Shown here piece after piece: positions 51,403-60,398 of a stretch of DNA of 64,000 nt. Numbering within the stretch: position 1 is the first letter of the stretch; every line of letters begins with the position of its first letter. The notes under the pieces are model-generated. The model did no database searches. It saw nothing but the letters and a program-made list of their open reading frames with translations, and was not told the origin of the DNA. The translations under genes were made by a program, and so were the position numbers. Source of the stretch: Paucibacter sp. PLA-PC-4 (GTDB lineage: Bacteria; Pseudomonadota; Gammaproteobacteria; Burkholderiales; Burkholderiaceae_C); contig NZ_JAPFGP010000005.1 of the NCBI RefSeq assembly GCF_026241155.1, forward strand, positions 62,001 to 126,000. The letters are read 5' to 3'.

Positions 51403-51412
51403 CGTGGGCTCC

Positions 51413-52186
51413 TCAGGACGCGGTGGCGGGCTTGAGCGGGCGCACATTGGCGGCCTGGCCCTGGGCGGCGGCGCCGGGGGCCTCGCCCAGCGTCAGGAAG
51501 CTGTGCAGCTCGTAGGCGAAGGCATCCAGCCTAGCCGACAGCACGCGGTTGCTGCGACTGAAGGCGTTGTAGGCCATCACGGCAGGGATCGCGACGGCCA
51601 GGCCGATGCCGGTCATGATCAGCGCTTCGCCAACAGGGCCAGCCACCTTGTCCAGCGTGCCAGAGCCGCTCATGCCGATCGCCAGCAGCGCGTGGTAGAC
51701 ACCCCAGACCGTGCCGAACAGGCCGACGAAGGGGGCAGTCGCGCCGATCGTTGCCAATGTGGTCAGGCCCGACTCCAGCCGCGTGGTCTCCTCGTCGAGG
51801 ACCTTCTTAATGGTACGGGTGATGAAGTCATTGGCCGTGCCGGCCTCGGCAAGGCGAGCCGAACCATGGCGGGCATGATGAGCCTGGGCGTGCAGCGCAT
51901 GGGCGCTCAGATGCGAGAAGGGATCGCGCGCGCCATGGGTGTTCAGCTCCGCCTGCACGGCGTCCAGCGAGCGGGCGTTCCAGAAGAAGTCCAGAAAGCC
52001 GGTGCTGCGCTTGTTGCGCAGGTACTGGGTCAGACCCTTGGCGATGATCAGTGCCCAGGAGGCGACCGACATCAGCACAAGCACCCCGAAGAGGAATTTG
52101 CCGACGAAGTCGGCCTGCGTGATGAAGTGACCGAAGCCCATGGCCTGGGCGGAGGTGACGGTGGTGGCGGCGGTGGTGACGTCCAT
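51413..52186 (-). CDS. exbB: ExbB proton channel subunit
   Basis: A 257-residue MotA/TolQ/ExbB-family protein with a first helix (LFGVLVLMSVASWALIIAKG) and the C-terminal pore helices (LATIGATAPFVGLFGTVWGV; GLAVAIPAVMAYNAF). It forms the pentameric stator that drives TonB. It lies 27 bp after tonB and is followed by exbD in the Fur-controlled operon. Confidence 0.95.
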   Translation of the reverse strand: MDVTTAATTVTSAQAMGFGHFITQADFVGKFLFGVLVLMSVASWALIIAKGLTQYLRNKRSTGFLDFFWNARSLDAVQAELNTHGARDPFSHLSAHALHAQAHHARHGSARLAEAGTANDFITRTIKKVLDEETTRLESGLTTLATIGATAPFVGLFGTVWGVYHALLAIGMSGSGTLDKVAGPVGEALIMTGIGLAVAIPAVMAYNAFSRSNRVLSARLDAFAYELHSFLTLGEAPGAAAQGQAANVRPLKPATAS

Positions 52187-52213
52187 GATGGTCAGGGTTC
52201 TTGGTGTTCTGGT

Positions 52214-52969
52214 TCAGCGGTCCAGCTCGTAGGACAGCAAGGCGGTGGTTTCCCATTCGACCGGCTGGCCGTTGTCGAGATAGGGTGCGAAACGGGCGGT
52301 GCGGATGTCTTGCAAGGCCTGCTGATCGATGCGGGCAAAGCCCGAGGACTTCTTCAGCGAGGCCTCCTTCAGCTGGCCGCGTGCATCGACGACGATGCGC
52401 AGATGCACCAGACCCTGCTCCCCCAAGCGGCGCGACAGCAGCGGCACGGTCAGACGCGGCTCGACCACATAGCGCACCGCGCTGGGCGGAATCTGCCGGG
52501 GCACGGCGGGTGCAACCTGGGCCGGCGGTGCCGCCGGCGCCGGCGGCGCGGGTGCGACAGCCACCACCGGGGCCGGTGCCGGCTCAGGGGCGGGCACGAC
52601 GAAGGCGGGCGGCGCCGGGGCCGGGCTGGGCGCGGCCGCGATCACCGGCGCCGGAGCCGGTCGGGGTTTCTGGACCTGGGGCTTGGGCGGCGGTGGCGGC
52701 GCGGGCTTCACAGGCTCGGGCGCGTCGATCAGGCTGACCATGATGGGCGCGGCCTCAATCACCGCCTGCCGCACCGCATCAACCTGCAGCAAGGCCCAGC
52801 CGCCGAGCACATGGGCGGCCAGCACGCCGCCGGTCAGCACACGGCGCGCGGTGGGGCCAAGCTCGTCAACCGGCGCTGGCGCGGCTATCTGAGGCTTCGG
52901 CAAAGCCGCTGCCGCGCGCGGCGCTTCCGGGACGCCACCGGGTCGGGCGGCAAGAGTGGCTTGAGTCAC
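52214..52969 (-). CDS. tonB: TonB energy-transduction protein
   Basis: A 251-residue protein: cytoplasmic N-terminus, one transmembrane helix (RRVLTGGVLAAHVLGGWALL, ~42-61), a periplasm-spanning Pro/Ala-rich linker (~75-155) and the C-terminal TonB domain (VRYVVEPRLTVPLLSRRLGE; VDARGQLKEASLKKSSGF). It is the first gene of the operon; a Fur box lies ~50 bp upstream. It supplies energy to the siderophore receptor and probably to the receptor at 60399. Confidence 0.95.
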   Translation of the reverse strand: MTQATLAARPGGVPEAPRAAAALPKPQIAAPAPVDELGPTARRVLTGGVLAAHVLGGWALLQVDAVRQAVIEAAPIMVSLIDAPEPVKPAPPPPPKPQVQKPRPAPAPVIAAAPSPAPAPPAFVVPAPEPAPAPVVAVAPAPPAPAAPPAQVAPAVPRQIPPSAVRYVVEPRLTVPLLSRRLGEQGLVHLRIVVDARGQLKEASLKKSSGFARIDQQALQDIRTARFAPYLDNGQPVEWETTALLSYELDR

Positions 52970-53017
52970 AGCAAAGGCGCGAGCGCAAGGATTGAGATCG
53001 GCCGGAATCGTAACATT

Positions 53018-53036
53018 AATGCGAACTATTCCTATT
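53018..53036 (-). promoter_or_regulatory. Fur box upstream of the tonB operon
   Basis: AATGCGAACTATTCCTATT resembles natural Fur sites of the AATGCGAATNATTCTCATT kind at most positions, in an AT-rich island within otherwise GC-rich DNA, about 50 bp before the tonB start. It predicts repression of tonB-exbB-exbD-receptor-hydroxylase-oxidase when iron is sufficient. Confidence 0.75.
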
Positions 53037-53086
53037 ACTTATGGGCATTTCTACCAAGATCCTGGCTCGTCCGTCCCCAAAATGCG

Positions 53087-53117
53087 ACAGCCCCCGGGGC
53101 GAACCGCCGGGGGCTGT
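53087..53117 (-). terminator. Hairpin downstream of the terC-family gene
   Basis: ACAGCCCCCGG and CCGGGGGCTGT form a perfect 11-bp stem with a 9-base loop, about 45 bp after the terC stop. On the minus strand only a short CGCATTTT follows, so termination may be weak, but the position between two minus-strand transcripts fits a terminator. Confidence 0.6.
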
Positions 53118-53163
53118 TTGAAATAGACGGCGCTCGCCGTCCGGGTCGCCGGGTTCGGCAGGC

Positions 53164-54141
53164 TCAGCGCTCGCCGGCCTGCTCAGTCCTCGTGATCTTC
53201 GGCGCGGTGCGCAGGCTCAGCACCATGGTCACGGCCAAGATCGCTACCACCGCGCCCAGCGAGGCCAGCACCGGGATCTTGATCAAGTCGATCAGCATCA
53301 TCTTCGTGCCGATGAAGGCCAGCACCACAGCCAGGCCATAGCTCAGCAAATGGAACTTGGCGGCCATCGCGGCCAGCAGGAAATACATCGCTCGAAGACC
53401 CAGGATGGCAAAGATATTGGAGGTCAGCACGATGAAGGGGTCGTTGGTGATCGCGAAGATCGCCGGGATCGAGTCGACCGCGAAGATCACGTCGGTGACA
53501 CCCACCAGCGCAATGACCAAGAGCAACGGCGTGGCCAGGCGCTTGCCGTTCTCCATCGTGAAGAAGCGCTCGCCGTCAAAACCCTGGCTGACCGGAATCA
53601 GGCGGCGCAGCAGCTTGAGTGCCGGATTGCTCTCTAGATCAGGCTCCTGGCCGGCGGCCCACCACATCTTGATGCCGGTGATCAGCAAGAAGGCGCCGAA
53701 GACGTAGAGCACCCAGTGGAACTGCGCGATCAGCCAGCTGCCGACCAGAATCATCACGGTGCGCAGCACGATGGCGCCGATGATGCCGTACATCAGCACC
53801 CGCTTCTGGTAGGCCGGCGGCACCGAGAAGTAGGTGAAGATCATCAGGAAGACAAAGATGTTGTCCACCGCCAGCGACTTCTCGATCAGATAGCCGGTCA
53901 GGAATTCCAGCGATTTGGTCGTGGCCAGATCGGCATCTCCGGTGCTGTCCTTGACGGCCCACCAGAACAGGCCGTTGAAGGCCAAACTCAGGGCTACCCA
54001 GACCAGCGACCAGTTGATCGCTTCCTTGACGCTGACCTCGTGCGCGCCCTGCTTGCGCAGCACGACGAAATCGACGAACAAGGCCACCAGCACCGAGCCG
54101 GCAAAGAAAATCCATAGCCACAGGGGCGCAATCGAGCTCAT
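53164..54141 (-). CDS. TerC-family manganese exporter (Alx/MeeF type)
   Basis: A 325-residue integral membrane protein with about eight helices. The TerC signatures are clear: TGYLIEKSLAVDNIFVFLMI and DVIFAVDSIPAIFAITNDP, each with a conserved acidic metal site. TerC-family proteins preceded by yybP-ykoY riboswitches export Mn(II) or load it into exported enzymes. The ATG at 54141 is used: the open frame upstream runs through the riboswitch and is not coding. Expression should rise when Mn(II) is high. Confidence 0.95.
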   Translation of the reverse strand: MSSIAPLWLWIFFAGSVLVALFVDFVVLRKQGAHEVSVKEAINWSLVWVALSLAFNGLFWWAVKDSTGDADLATTKSLEFLTGYLIEKSLAVDNIFVFLMIFTYFSVPPAYQKRVLMYGIIGAIVLRTVMILVGSWLIAQFHWVLYVFGAFLLITGIKMWWAAGQEPDLESNPALKLLRRLIPVSQGFDGERFFTMENGKRLATPLLLVIALVGVTDVIFAVDSIPAIFAITNDPFIVLTSNIFAILGLRAMYFLLAAMAAKFHLLSYGLAVVLAFIGTKMMLIDLIKIPVLASLGAVVAILAVTMVLSLRTAPKITRTEQAGER

Positions 54142-54145
54142 GCAG

Positions 54146-54200
54146 AGACTCCCGCAAGATAAATGGGTTGATGAAGCAACGGGCCGAAAGGTCTTGCGGG
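54146..54200 (-). promoter_or_regulatory. Shine-Dalgarno-masking helix of the Mn riboswitch
   Basis: In the RNA, CCCGCAAG (54200-54193) can pair perfectly with CTTGCGGG (54158-54151), which contains the GGGAG Shine-Dalgarno of the terC gene, seven bases before its ATG. The same CCCGCAAG is part of the conserved 3' aptamer segment GCAAGACCUUU. When Mn(II) stabilises the aptamer the pairing would be lost and the site freed: a translational ON switch. The inverted repeat is seen; the mechanism is inferred. Confidence 0.75.
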
Positions 54201-54320
54201 GCGGGACGCGGATGTGGGGGACACATCCACCAGCTGCGGGATCCGGATGCCAGCGGGCGCTGGCAACGTAATGACGGACGGCCGCCACGACAAAGTGTCG
54301 TGTAGCTACTCCCCTTTCGG
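54184..54320 (-). promoter_or_regulatory. yybP-ykoY manganese riboswitch
   Basis: On the minus strand the leader carries the three conserved blocks of this class: AAAGGGGAGUAGC (5' side), CGUCAUUACG (middle) and GCAAGACCUUU (3' side). The P1 stem forms between CCGAAAGG (54320-54313) and CCUUUCGG (54191-54184). The aptamer binds Mn(II) and lies directly before the TerC-family exporter gene, the classic target. Confidence 0.95.
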
Positions 54321-54430
54321 TTAGCCACGAGTATGCCAGGGTTTGCGCCAAATCAATGGGCAAGCCCCCAGGGGAAAGACCCGATTCGTGAAACACTGCC
54401 GCGTCATCGCTGGCTTGTATGCTAAGCGGC

Positions 54431-54787
54431 ATGAAAACCCTGACGCGATGGTTCTTGTTGGCGGGCGCCCTGCTGCTGGTGGCCGCCCTCTACCCCGGTG
54501 TGGTCGTCACCAGCTATGGCGCCGCCCTGATCGCGGCCCTGGTGCTGGGCCTGCTGAACACCTTGCTGCGACCCATCCTGGTGCTGCTGACACTGCCGGT
54601 CACCGTGATCACCTTGGGGCTGTTCCTGTTCATCATCAATGCGTTGATGTTCTGGGCTGCCGCTTCGGTGCTCGACGGCCTGAGAGTCACCGGTTTCTGG
54701 GCCGCGCTGATCGGCTCGCTGATCTACAGCCTGTGCGGCATGCTGATCGATGTGCTGATCGAGCGCCTGTTCCCCGGGCGCGACTGA
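54431..54787 (+). CDS. Phage-holin-family (four-TMS) membrane protein
   Basis: A 118-residue, very hydrophobic protein with four transmembrane helices (RWFLLAGALLLVAALYPG; LIAALVLGLLNTLLRPILVL; GLFLFIINALMFWAAASVL; FWAALIGSLIYSLCGMLID). The N-L-L-R-P motif in the second helix is typical of this family of small membrane proteins, named after holins but usually chromosomal and not phage-related. Function unknown. ATG 54431 is preferred over an upstream TTG-type start. Confidence 0.88.
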   Translation: MKTLTRWFLLAGALLLVAALYPGVVVTSYGAALIAALVLGLLNTLLRPILVLLTLPVTVITLGLFLFIINALMFWAAASVLDGLRVTGFWAALIGSLIYSLCGMLIDVLIERLFPGRD

Positions 54788-54852
54788 CCCCCCCCCAGAA
54801 TCGATGGCGCCGGCAGCGGCGCAAAAACGTCTGATCCGAGGAGAAGGACGCA

Positions 54853-56436
54853 ATGTCTGCGTTCGACCCGGAGATCGGCATGTTGCGCAAGTACCTCCTG
54901 GGCCTAGGCGCCCTCACCCTGAGCCTGGCGGCCGACGCCGCCGGGCTGGACTACCAGGGCACATTCACCACCGACGACCAGCTCTTCGTCACTCAGTTCA
55001 CCTTGGCTGCGACCGAGCCGGTACAGGCCTTCAGCAGCTCCTGGCTGCGAGGCGGTTTCGCGCCGGTGCTGTCGCTGTTTAATCTGGCCAGCGGCGAGCT
55101 GCTGGCGCTGGCCAGCGGCAGCCAGAACAGCTGCGGCCCCAGCGAGGCCGGCGATCCGGTCAGCGGCTTTTGCTGGGACGCCCGCTTTGCGGTCAGCCTG
55201 ACGGCCGGTAGCTACCGGCTGGTGCTGTCGCAGGACGGCAATACCCCGCTGGGGCCTACCTGGGACGATGGCTATCTGATGAGTGGCCAGCCCGACTACA
55301 CCGGACTGAGCTATCTGGGCAGCGAGCAACGCTTCATCAATGTCGATGGCAGCCCACGCAGCGGCGCCTGGGCCTTCAGCTTACACGCCAATGTCGTGCC
55401 CGAACCAGGGACCTGCGCGCTGATGCTGGGCGGTCTGGGCCTGCTGGCATGGCGCCGCCGCCTGGCCGGCGCCGCCTTTCTGGGCCTGGCCCTGCCGGCG
55501 GCCGCGCTCGAAGCGCCGCTGATGGCCGACACGCACATCAACGCCGGCCTGCCGGCGCAAAACTTCGGAGCCCTGCCGACACTCAACGTCGGCGGCGGCG
55601 CCAGCGCCTTGCTGCGCTTTGATCTGAGCGGCCTGCCCAATGGCATGACGGCGGCAAAGCTGATCAAAGCCAATCTGCTGCTCTACGTCAACCGCGTCGG
55701 CACCCCGGGCACGCTGGAACTGCTGAGTGTCTACGCGCCCTGGGACGAAGCCGGTGTCAGCCACGCGGCCGCCCCAGTCAACGGCGGCGCCGGCAGCGGC
55801 CAGAGCTTTGCGGTCGCCAAGGCCCAGCAGTTCCTCAGCGTCGACATCAGCAAGATCGTCAAGGGCTGGATCAGCAACCCCGCCAGCAACTATGGCCTGC
55901 AGCTGCAGCCCGCGCTGAACAGCCCGGGCGCCGTGGCTTTCTTCGACAGCAAGGAGAACACCGGCACCGCCCATGTGGCCCGGCTGGATCTGACCCTGGC
56001 CGACCAGGGGCCGCAAGGGGTCCAGGGCCTGCAGGGCCCGCCCGGTGTGCCGGGCGCTCAGGGCATCCAGGGCCCGCAAGGGCCGCGCGGCTTCACCGGT
56101 TTGACAGGCCCGGCCGGCCCGCAGGGGCCGCAAGGCAATCAGGGGCCGGCCGGACCGATGCATCTGCACTATGTCAGCCAAACCCATACGCTAGCTGGCA
56201 ATACCTGGTCCGGCTACTCGGCGGTCTGCCCGGGCAATACCCGCCTGGTCGGAGGTGGTTGCGGCCACCGCGACAACAACAGCGCCCAGGACGAGATCAA
56301 TGTGAACTATGCCGGCCCGCGGCCCGACTACTCGACCCAGGTTTACCAGTGCAATCTGCGCAACCATAGCGGCGACAACCGCGCGATCCGCATCTGGGCC
56401 ATCTGCGCTGAGGCCAGCGGCGTGACCCAGCACTGA
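54853..56436 (+). CDS. PEP-CTERM + DNRLRE + collagen-like fusion surface protein
   Basis: A 527-residue mosaic. A signal peptide (from Met10, [19 protein letters not shown]) leads a PEP-CTERM protein of the DVUA0089 type (~30-180). A complete sorting signal sits inside the protein at 182-203 (VPEP, hydrophobic helix, RRR), followed at once by a second signal-like stretch ([18 protein letters not shown]) and a DNRLRE-like domain (~222-381). Sixteen Gly-X-Y triplets (386-433) and a C-terminal domain with paired Cys complete it. It looks like two secreted-protein genes joined in frame. A strong AGGAGAAGG precedes ATG 54853, while ATG 54880 gives the cleaner signal peptide. Role: surface or matrix protein. 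Confidence 0.82.
   Translation: MSAFDPEIGMLRKYLLGLGALTLSLAADAAGLDYQGTFTTDDQLFVTQFTLAATEPVQAFSSSWLRGGFAPVLSLFNLASGELLALASGSQNSCGPSEAGDPVSGFCWDARFAVSLTAGSYRLVLSQDGNTPLGPTWDDGYLMSGQPDYTGLSYLGSEQRFINVDGSPRSGAWAFSLHANVVPEPGTCALMLGGLGLLAWRRRLAGAAFLGLALPAAALEAPLMADTHINAGLPAQNFGALPTLNVGGGASALLRFDLSGLPNGMTAAKLIKANLLLYVNRVGTPGTLELLSVYAPWDEAGVSHAAAPVNGGAGSGQSFAVAKAQQFLSVDISKIVKGWISNPASNYGLQLQPALNSPGAVAFFDSKENTGTAHVARLDLTLADQGPQGVQGLQGPPGVPGAQGIQGPQGPRGFTGLTGPAGPQGPQGNQGPAGPMHLHYVSQTHTLAGNTWSGYSAVCPGNTRLVGGGCGHRDNNSAQDEINVNYAGPRPDYSTQVYQCNLRNHSGDNRAIRIWAICAEASGVTQH
56008..56151 (+). repeat. Collagen-like Gly-X-Y repeat
   Basis: Sixteen uninterrupted Gly-X-Y triplets, rich in GPQ, GPA and GxQ, form a collagen-like rod in the surface protein. 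Such segments often vary in length between strains. Confidence 0.85.
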
Positions 56437-56446
56437 GCCGCCCGCG

Positions 56447-58087
56447 TCAGGGGACCGCCAGCCGGGGTGTCAGCGGTCGTGCCTGCAGGTTGGGCAGCTC
56501 GGCACCCGGCGGCACATTGCCGCGATACATTTCGCTGAGCAGCTGGCGGCGCTCGTAGAGCAGCTGGCGCAAGCGCGCATCTATGACCGCAGCCTCGATC
56601 TGGTCGGCGCTGCGGCTCCTCGACTGATTCAGGCCCGAGCGCAACCGATCGATCGCGCCATTGAGGTCGCCGGCCGCCGCCCGCGTTTCGCCCAGGGCGC
56701 GCACCGCGCGCAGCGGCTGATCGAGGCGCTGCCAGAGCTGGGCCAGCAGCGCCCAGGCCTGGGCGTCGTTGGGATTCAGACTGACATGGGTCTGCAAGGT
56801 GTCGGCCGCCTCGCGCGCCGATTGCAGGCGCGTGTCCACCAAGGCCAATTGGGCGCGCTGGATCAGCAGCACGCGCGAACGGTCCTGCGCCAGCGGCACC
56901 AGCGCGGCGAAGCCGGCCTCGCCCTGCTCGCGCGCCTGCGCCAGCTCGGCGCGCGCCAAAGTCAGCACACGGGCCGAGCGTGGGTCGCTGCCCATCATCT
57001 GAAGCAGCAGCTCGGCGCTGCGCAGCGCGCTGTCGGCGCGGCCGTAGTTGCGCATCTTGATCGACGCCAGCGCGCTGGCATAGCGCGCGCCAAGCTGCTC
57101 GAAACCGTTGCCGGCCGTGCCGCCGCGACTGTCGCGCACGCCGGCGTCGAGCTCCTGCAGCTTGGTCCAGGTCTCGGCGCGCGGGTCCATCAGCACCCTC
57201 GAACGCGCCGCCATCAGCGCATGCAGGGCCAAGCCATGCGGTCGCTCCATCGCGCCGGTGCCCAGGCGCGCGCGCGCTTCGCCGATGCGTTCGCTGGTCA
57301 GCGGGTGGGAGCGCAGATAGGGGTAGTTGCCAGCATCCATCAGGTGGTAGGCCTGCTCCATCCGCTCGAACATGCTGGCCATGCCCGAGGGCGCATAGCC
57401 GGCGTGGGTCATGAAATTGAAGCCGACCCGGTCGGCCTCGCGCTCCATATCGCGCGAGAAGCTCAGCGAAGCGGCGGCCGCAGCAGCCTGGCTGCCGACG
57501 ATGGCGGCCTGAGCCGCATCGGGGCTGCCCGAGCGCGACGCCACCAGCAGGCCGGCGATCAGGCCTGCGGTGGCCAAGAGGCTGTTGCGCGAGTCGCCGG
57601 CGATGCGCCGCGCGATATGGCGCTGGGTGATGTGGGCCAGCTCATGGCCGAGCACCGAGGCCAGTTCATCGGGCGCGCTTGTGATCGCGATCAGGCCCAG
57701 ATGGGTGCCGACAAAACCGCCGGGCAGTGCGAAGGCGTTGACGCTGCGGTCGCGCACCAGAAAGATGTCCCAGGCGAAGCGCTGCTGCGTGTCGTCACCG
57801 ATCTGGCCCAATTGCTTGGCCGAGTTCACCAAGGGAGTCCACAGCGACTGCACGTACTCAAGCAGCAGCGGATCGTCGAGATAGTCGGGATCGATGCGGA
57901 TCTGCCGCATGATCTGGTCGCCGATGCGGCGCTCGTCATTGACGTCCAGGTCTTGCGACACCGAGTCGCCCAGGGCCGGCAGATTGACCTGGGCCCTTGC
58001 GGGCAGGCCCGGCAGCAGCATCAGGGCGGCCGCCAAGGCTGCGGCCAGACGGCGCGGGCGGGTCATCAAACTAGGCATTCGCGGCAT
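56447..58087 (-). CDS. BepA-like M48 metalloprotease with TPR domain
   Basis: A 546-residue periplasmic protease/chaperone. Signal peptide ~10-32 ([20 protein letters not shown]). The M48 domain has HELAH (148-152, zinc) in VLGHELAHITQRH and the glutamate ligand in DMEREADRVGF; the C-terminal half is TPR-rich. E. coli BepA degrades or helps assemble LptD and BamA in the outer membrane; the same role is likely here. The start may be ATG 58087 or a later one. It is divergent from moaC (62 bp). Confidence 0.92.
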   Translation of the reverse strand: MPRMPSLMTRPRRLAAALAAALMLLPGLPARAQVNLPALGDSVSQDLDVNDERRIGDQIMRQIRIDPDYLDDPLLLEYVQSLWTPLVNSAKQLGQIGDDTQQRFAWDIFLVRDRSVNAFALPGGFVGTHLGLIAITSAPDELASVLGHELAHITQRHIARRIAGDSRNSLLATAGLIAGLLVASRSGSPDAAQAAIVGSQAAAAAASLSFSRDMEREADRVGFNFMTHAGYAPSGMASMFERMEQAYHLMDAGNYPYLRSHPLTSERIGEARARLGTGAMERPHGLALHALMAARSRVLMDPRAETWTKLQELDAGVRDSRGGTAGNGFEQLGARYASALASIKMRNYGRADSALRSAELLLQMMGSDPRSARVLTLARAELAQAREQGEAGFAALVPLAQDRSRVLLIQRAQLALVDTRLQSAREAADTLQTHVSLNPNDAQAWALLAQLWQRLDQPLRAVRALGETRAAAGDLNGAIDRLRSGLNQSRSRSADQIEAAVIDARLRQLLYERRQLLSEMYRGNVPPGAELPNLQARPLTPRLAVP

Positions 58088-58149
58088 TCTCCAGGCAGGT
58101 CAGGCGCCTATGATGGCAGATCGCAGGTTTCCAGATTGTTGCCGCTGCC

Positions 58150-58650
58150 ATGACTTCCGCACTCACCCACTTCGACGCCCAGGGACAGGCCCATATGGTC
58201 GATGTGTCGGCCAAGGCCGAAACCCATCGCATCGCACGCGCTTCAGGCCGCATCCGCATGCTGCCCGCCACGCTGGCCCTGATCACCAGCGGCACGGCCA
58301 AGAAGGGCGATGTGCTGGGCATCGCACGCATCGCGGCGATCCAGGCGGCCAAGCGCACCGCCGAGTTGATCCCGCTATGCCACCCTCTGCCGATCACCCG
58401 CGTGGCGGTCGAGTTCGAGATCGACGCAGCGGGCTCAAGCGTCAAATGCACGGCCCAGGTCGAGACGCTGGGCCGAACCGGCGTCGAAATGGAGGCCTTG
58501 ACGGCGGTGCAGATCGGGCTGCTGACGATTTACGATATGTGCAAGGCCGCCGATCGCGGCATGGTGATGGGCGAGATCCGCGTCCTTCAGAAGCAGGGCG
58601 GCAAGAGCGGCGACTGGTCGGCCGCGCCGCTGCTCAGCGCATCTCCCTGA
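58150..58650 (+). CDS. moaC: Cyclic pyranopterin monophosphate synthase
   Basis: A 166-residue enzyme of molybdenum cofactor synthesis that turns the MoaA product into cyclic pyranopterin monophosphate. Signatures: [40 protein letters not shown] and [17 protein letters not shown]. Full length and intact. Its 3' end overlaps the convergent ligase gene by 17 bp. No other moa gene is in the window. Confidence 0.97.
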   Translation: MTSALTHFDAQGQAHMVDVSAKAETHRIARASGRIRMLPATLALITSGTAKKGDVLGIARIAAIQAAKRTAELIPLCHPLPITRVAVEFEIDAAGSSVKCTAQVETLGRTGVEMEALTAVQIGLLTIYDMCKAADRGMVMGEIRVLQKQGGKSGDWSAAPLLSASP

Positions 58651-60358
58651 AGTCGTAGTCGCGCGACGGTCCCTCGCACTGGAAGGGCGGGGGTTTCAGG
58701 GCCCTGACTTCGGGCTCCTCGCATTCGGCCAGCCAGTCCTCAGCCTGCTTGTTGCGGAACTCACGCAGACGCTGCACGACGTAGCGGGCCCGGTCAGTAT
58801 CTCCACTGGCGTGCAAGGACTTGGCCCAGGCCATCATCAGCCGCGTGTCGATGAGCTGGTGGGCGGTGCGACGGGTCGCCTCTAGCGCAACGGGGCCGGC
58901 GGGCAGGCTGGTGGCGGCCGCGTAGTCGGCCTGCGCGCCGAAGAACAGGCTGCGCTGCCCGCGCGCGATGCGCTGCTCCAGCGGCGCGGCCTGCGCCGGC
59001 GGCATATAGATCTCGACCACGCGCAGGTAGTCCCACAGCGCGAAGGCACTGCCAGCGATCATCAGCACACCGGCCGCGCGCAGAGCCCCGTCCGGCAGAG
59101 CCAGACCTTGCCCGGCTTTAGTCAGCGCGGCGGCACCCAGACACAGCCCAAGCGCGAACGCCGCCGGCAGCAGGAAGTAGACGTACCACAGCGGGTACTC
59201 CAGCAGGCTGTGCAGGCCGATCATCAGCACGATCATGAAGGCACAGCGCAGCAGCGGCGCCTCGCCGTCAGGTGCCCGCAGACTGGAGCGGAACGCACGC
59301 CAGACCGACCACAGCAGCAACGCGATCACCAGCAGGCCCAGCGGCCAGCCCAGCTCCACCAGCAGCTGCATCGGCAGGTTGTGCGTGTGGTCGAAGAAGG
59401 CCGTGGGCCGACCCGGGAAGGGTGTCATGGTCCAGGCCAGATTGAACTCGCCCCAGCCCACGCCCGTCAGCGGGTATTGCTGCAGCAAGCGCCCGGCATT
59501 GGCCAGGATGGCCAGGCGCGAGGGCGAGCCCGCGCCCTCGGCCAAGCGCGACTCGGCACCGAAGGCCTGGCCTGAGCTGGCGGCCCAGGCCGACATCAGC
59601 AGCCAGCTCAGGCCTAGCATGAGCGGCGTGCCCACCAGGGCCCAGCGCGAGAGCCTGGTGAGCTTGCGGTCCAGCAGACCCCAAAGCGCCAGCAAGCCGA
59701 CACCGATCATGCCGGTGCGCGAGGCGCTCAGCACCACGGCGAACACCAGGGCGAACAGCAGCGCCGGCAGCGCGGCCGCCCAGGCGCGGCCCCGGCACGA
59801 GTTGGCCAGCCAGACCGCCGCAACGCAGGCCCACATCAGCAGGCTGGCCAGATGATTGGGCTGGCGCATATTGCCGACCGCCCGGCCGACCACGCCCGAG
59901 CGCGCAATCACGCTGCCGTCGGCCCAACCCGGCGCGAACACCTGGACCAGGGCCACCGCGACACTCAGCAGCCCAGCCACCAACAGGGCCAGGCAGAACA
60001 GGTCCATCACCGGTTCGCGCGCCTGATCGTCGCCACCGGCGCGCATGCCGGCCAGCAGCACCAGCAGCGCTGCGGCCAGCGCAGCGGCGCTCGATGCGCC
60101 ATTGGGCGCGGCCAGCGCCGCGAGCAGCAGCAGGCCCAACGCCAGCAGTGCGGCATTCGGGCGCAGGCCCTCCTGCCCCGTCGGTGCCAGCAGGTACAGG
60201 CACAGGCCCCAACCGGCCAGCGAGGCGAGCTGGTTGAACAGCGTCGCCATCGGCGTCAGGTTGTAGGCAATCAGCAGCGGCAGCGCACAGGCCGCCAGCA
60301 GGGCGGCCAGCAGCGCGGGTGAAGCATGAAAGGGGTGGCGAGGCGTCTGGCGATCCAT
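58634..60358 (-). CDS. Wzy/PglL-type O-antigen ligase-like protein
   Basis: A 574-residue membrane protein with about twelve helices in the first 440 residues and a C-terminal soluble domain. The Wzy_C signatures are seen: [40 protein letters not shown] and [20 protein letters not shown]. This family includes O-antigen ligases and PglL oligosaccharyltransferases that attach lipid-linked glycans to pilins or lipid A. No pilin gene is adjacent, so which acceptor is used is open. It converges with moaC, overlapping 17 bp. Confidence 0.9.
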   Translation of the reverse strand: MDRQTPRHPFHASPALLAALLAACALPLLIAYNLTPMATLFNQLASLAGWGLCLYLLAPTGQEGLRPNAALLALGLLLLAALAAPNGASSAAALAAALLVLLAGMRAGGDDQAREPVMDLFCLALLVAGLLSVAVALVQVFAPGWADGSVIARSGVVGRAVGNMRQPNHLASLLMWACVAAVWLANSCRGRAWAAALPALLFALVFAVVLSASRTGMIGVGLLALWGLLDRKLTRLSRWALVGTPLMLGLSWLLMSAWAASSGQAFGAESRLAEGAGSPSRLAILANAGRLLQQYPLTGVGWGEFNLAWTMTPFPGRPTAFFDHTHNLPMQLLVELGWPLGLLVIALLLWSVWRAFRSSLRAPDGEAPLLRCAFMIVLMIGLHSLLEYPLWYVYFLLPAAFALGLCLGAAALTKAGQGLALPDGALRAAGVLMIAGSAFALWDYLRVVEIYMPPAQAAPLEQRIARGQRSLFFGAQADYAAATSLPAGPVALEATRRTAHQLIDTRLMMAWAKSLHASGDTDRARYVVQRLREFRNKQAEDWLAECEEPEVRALKPPPFQCEGPSRDYDFREMR

Positions 60359-60398
60359 GGGGCGGCATCATGGCATGCCGGACACCTCCTCAGGGACT

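Noticed and set aside
54142-54432. N-terminal extension of the TerC-family protein by 97 codons
   Set aside because: The stretch is the Mn riboswitch; the true start is ATG 54141 with its own Shine-Dalgarno.
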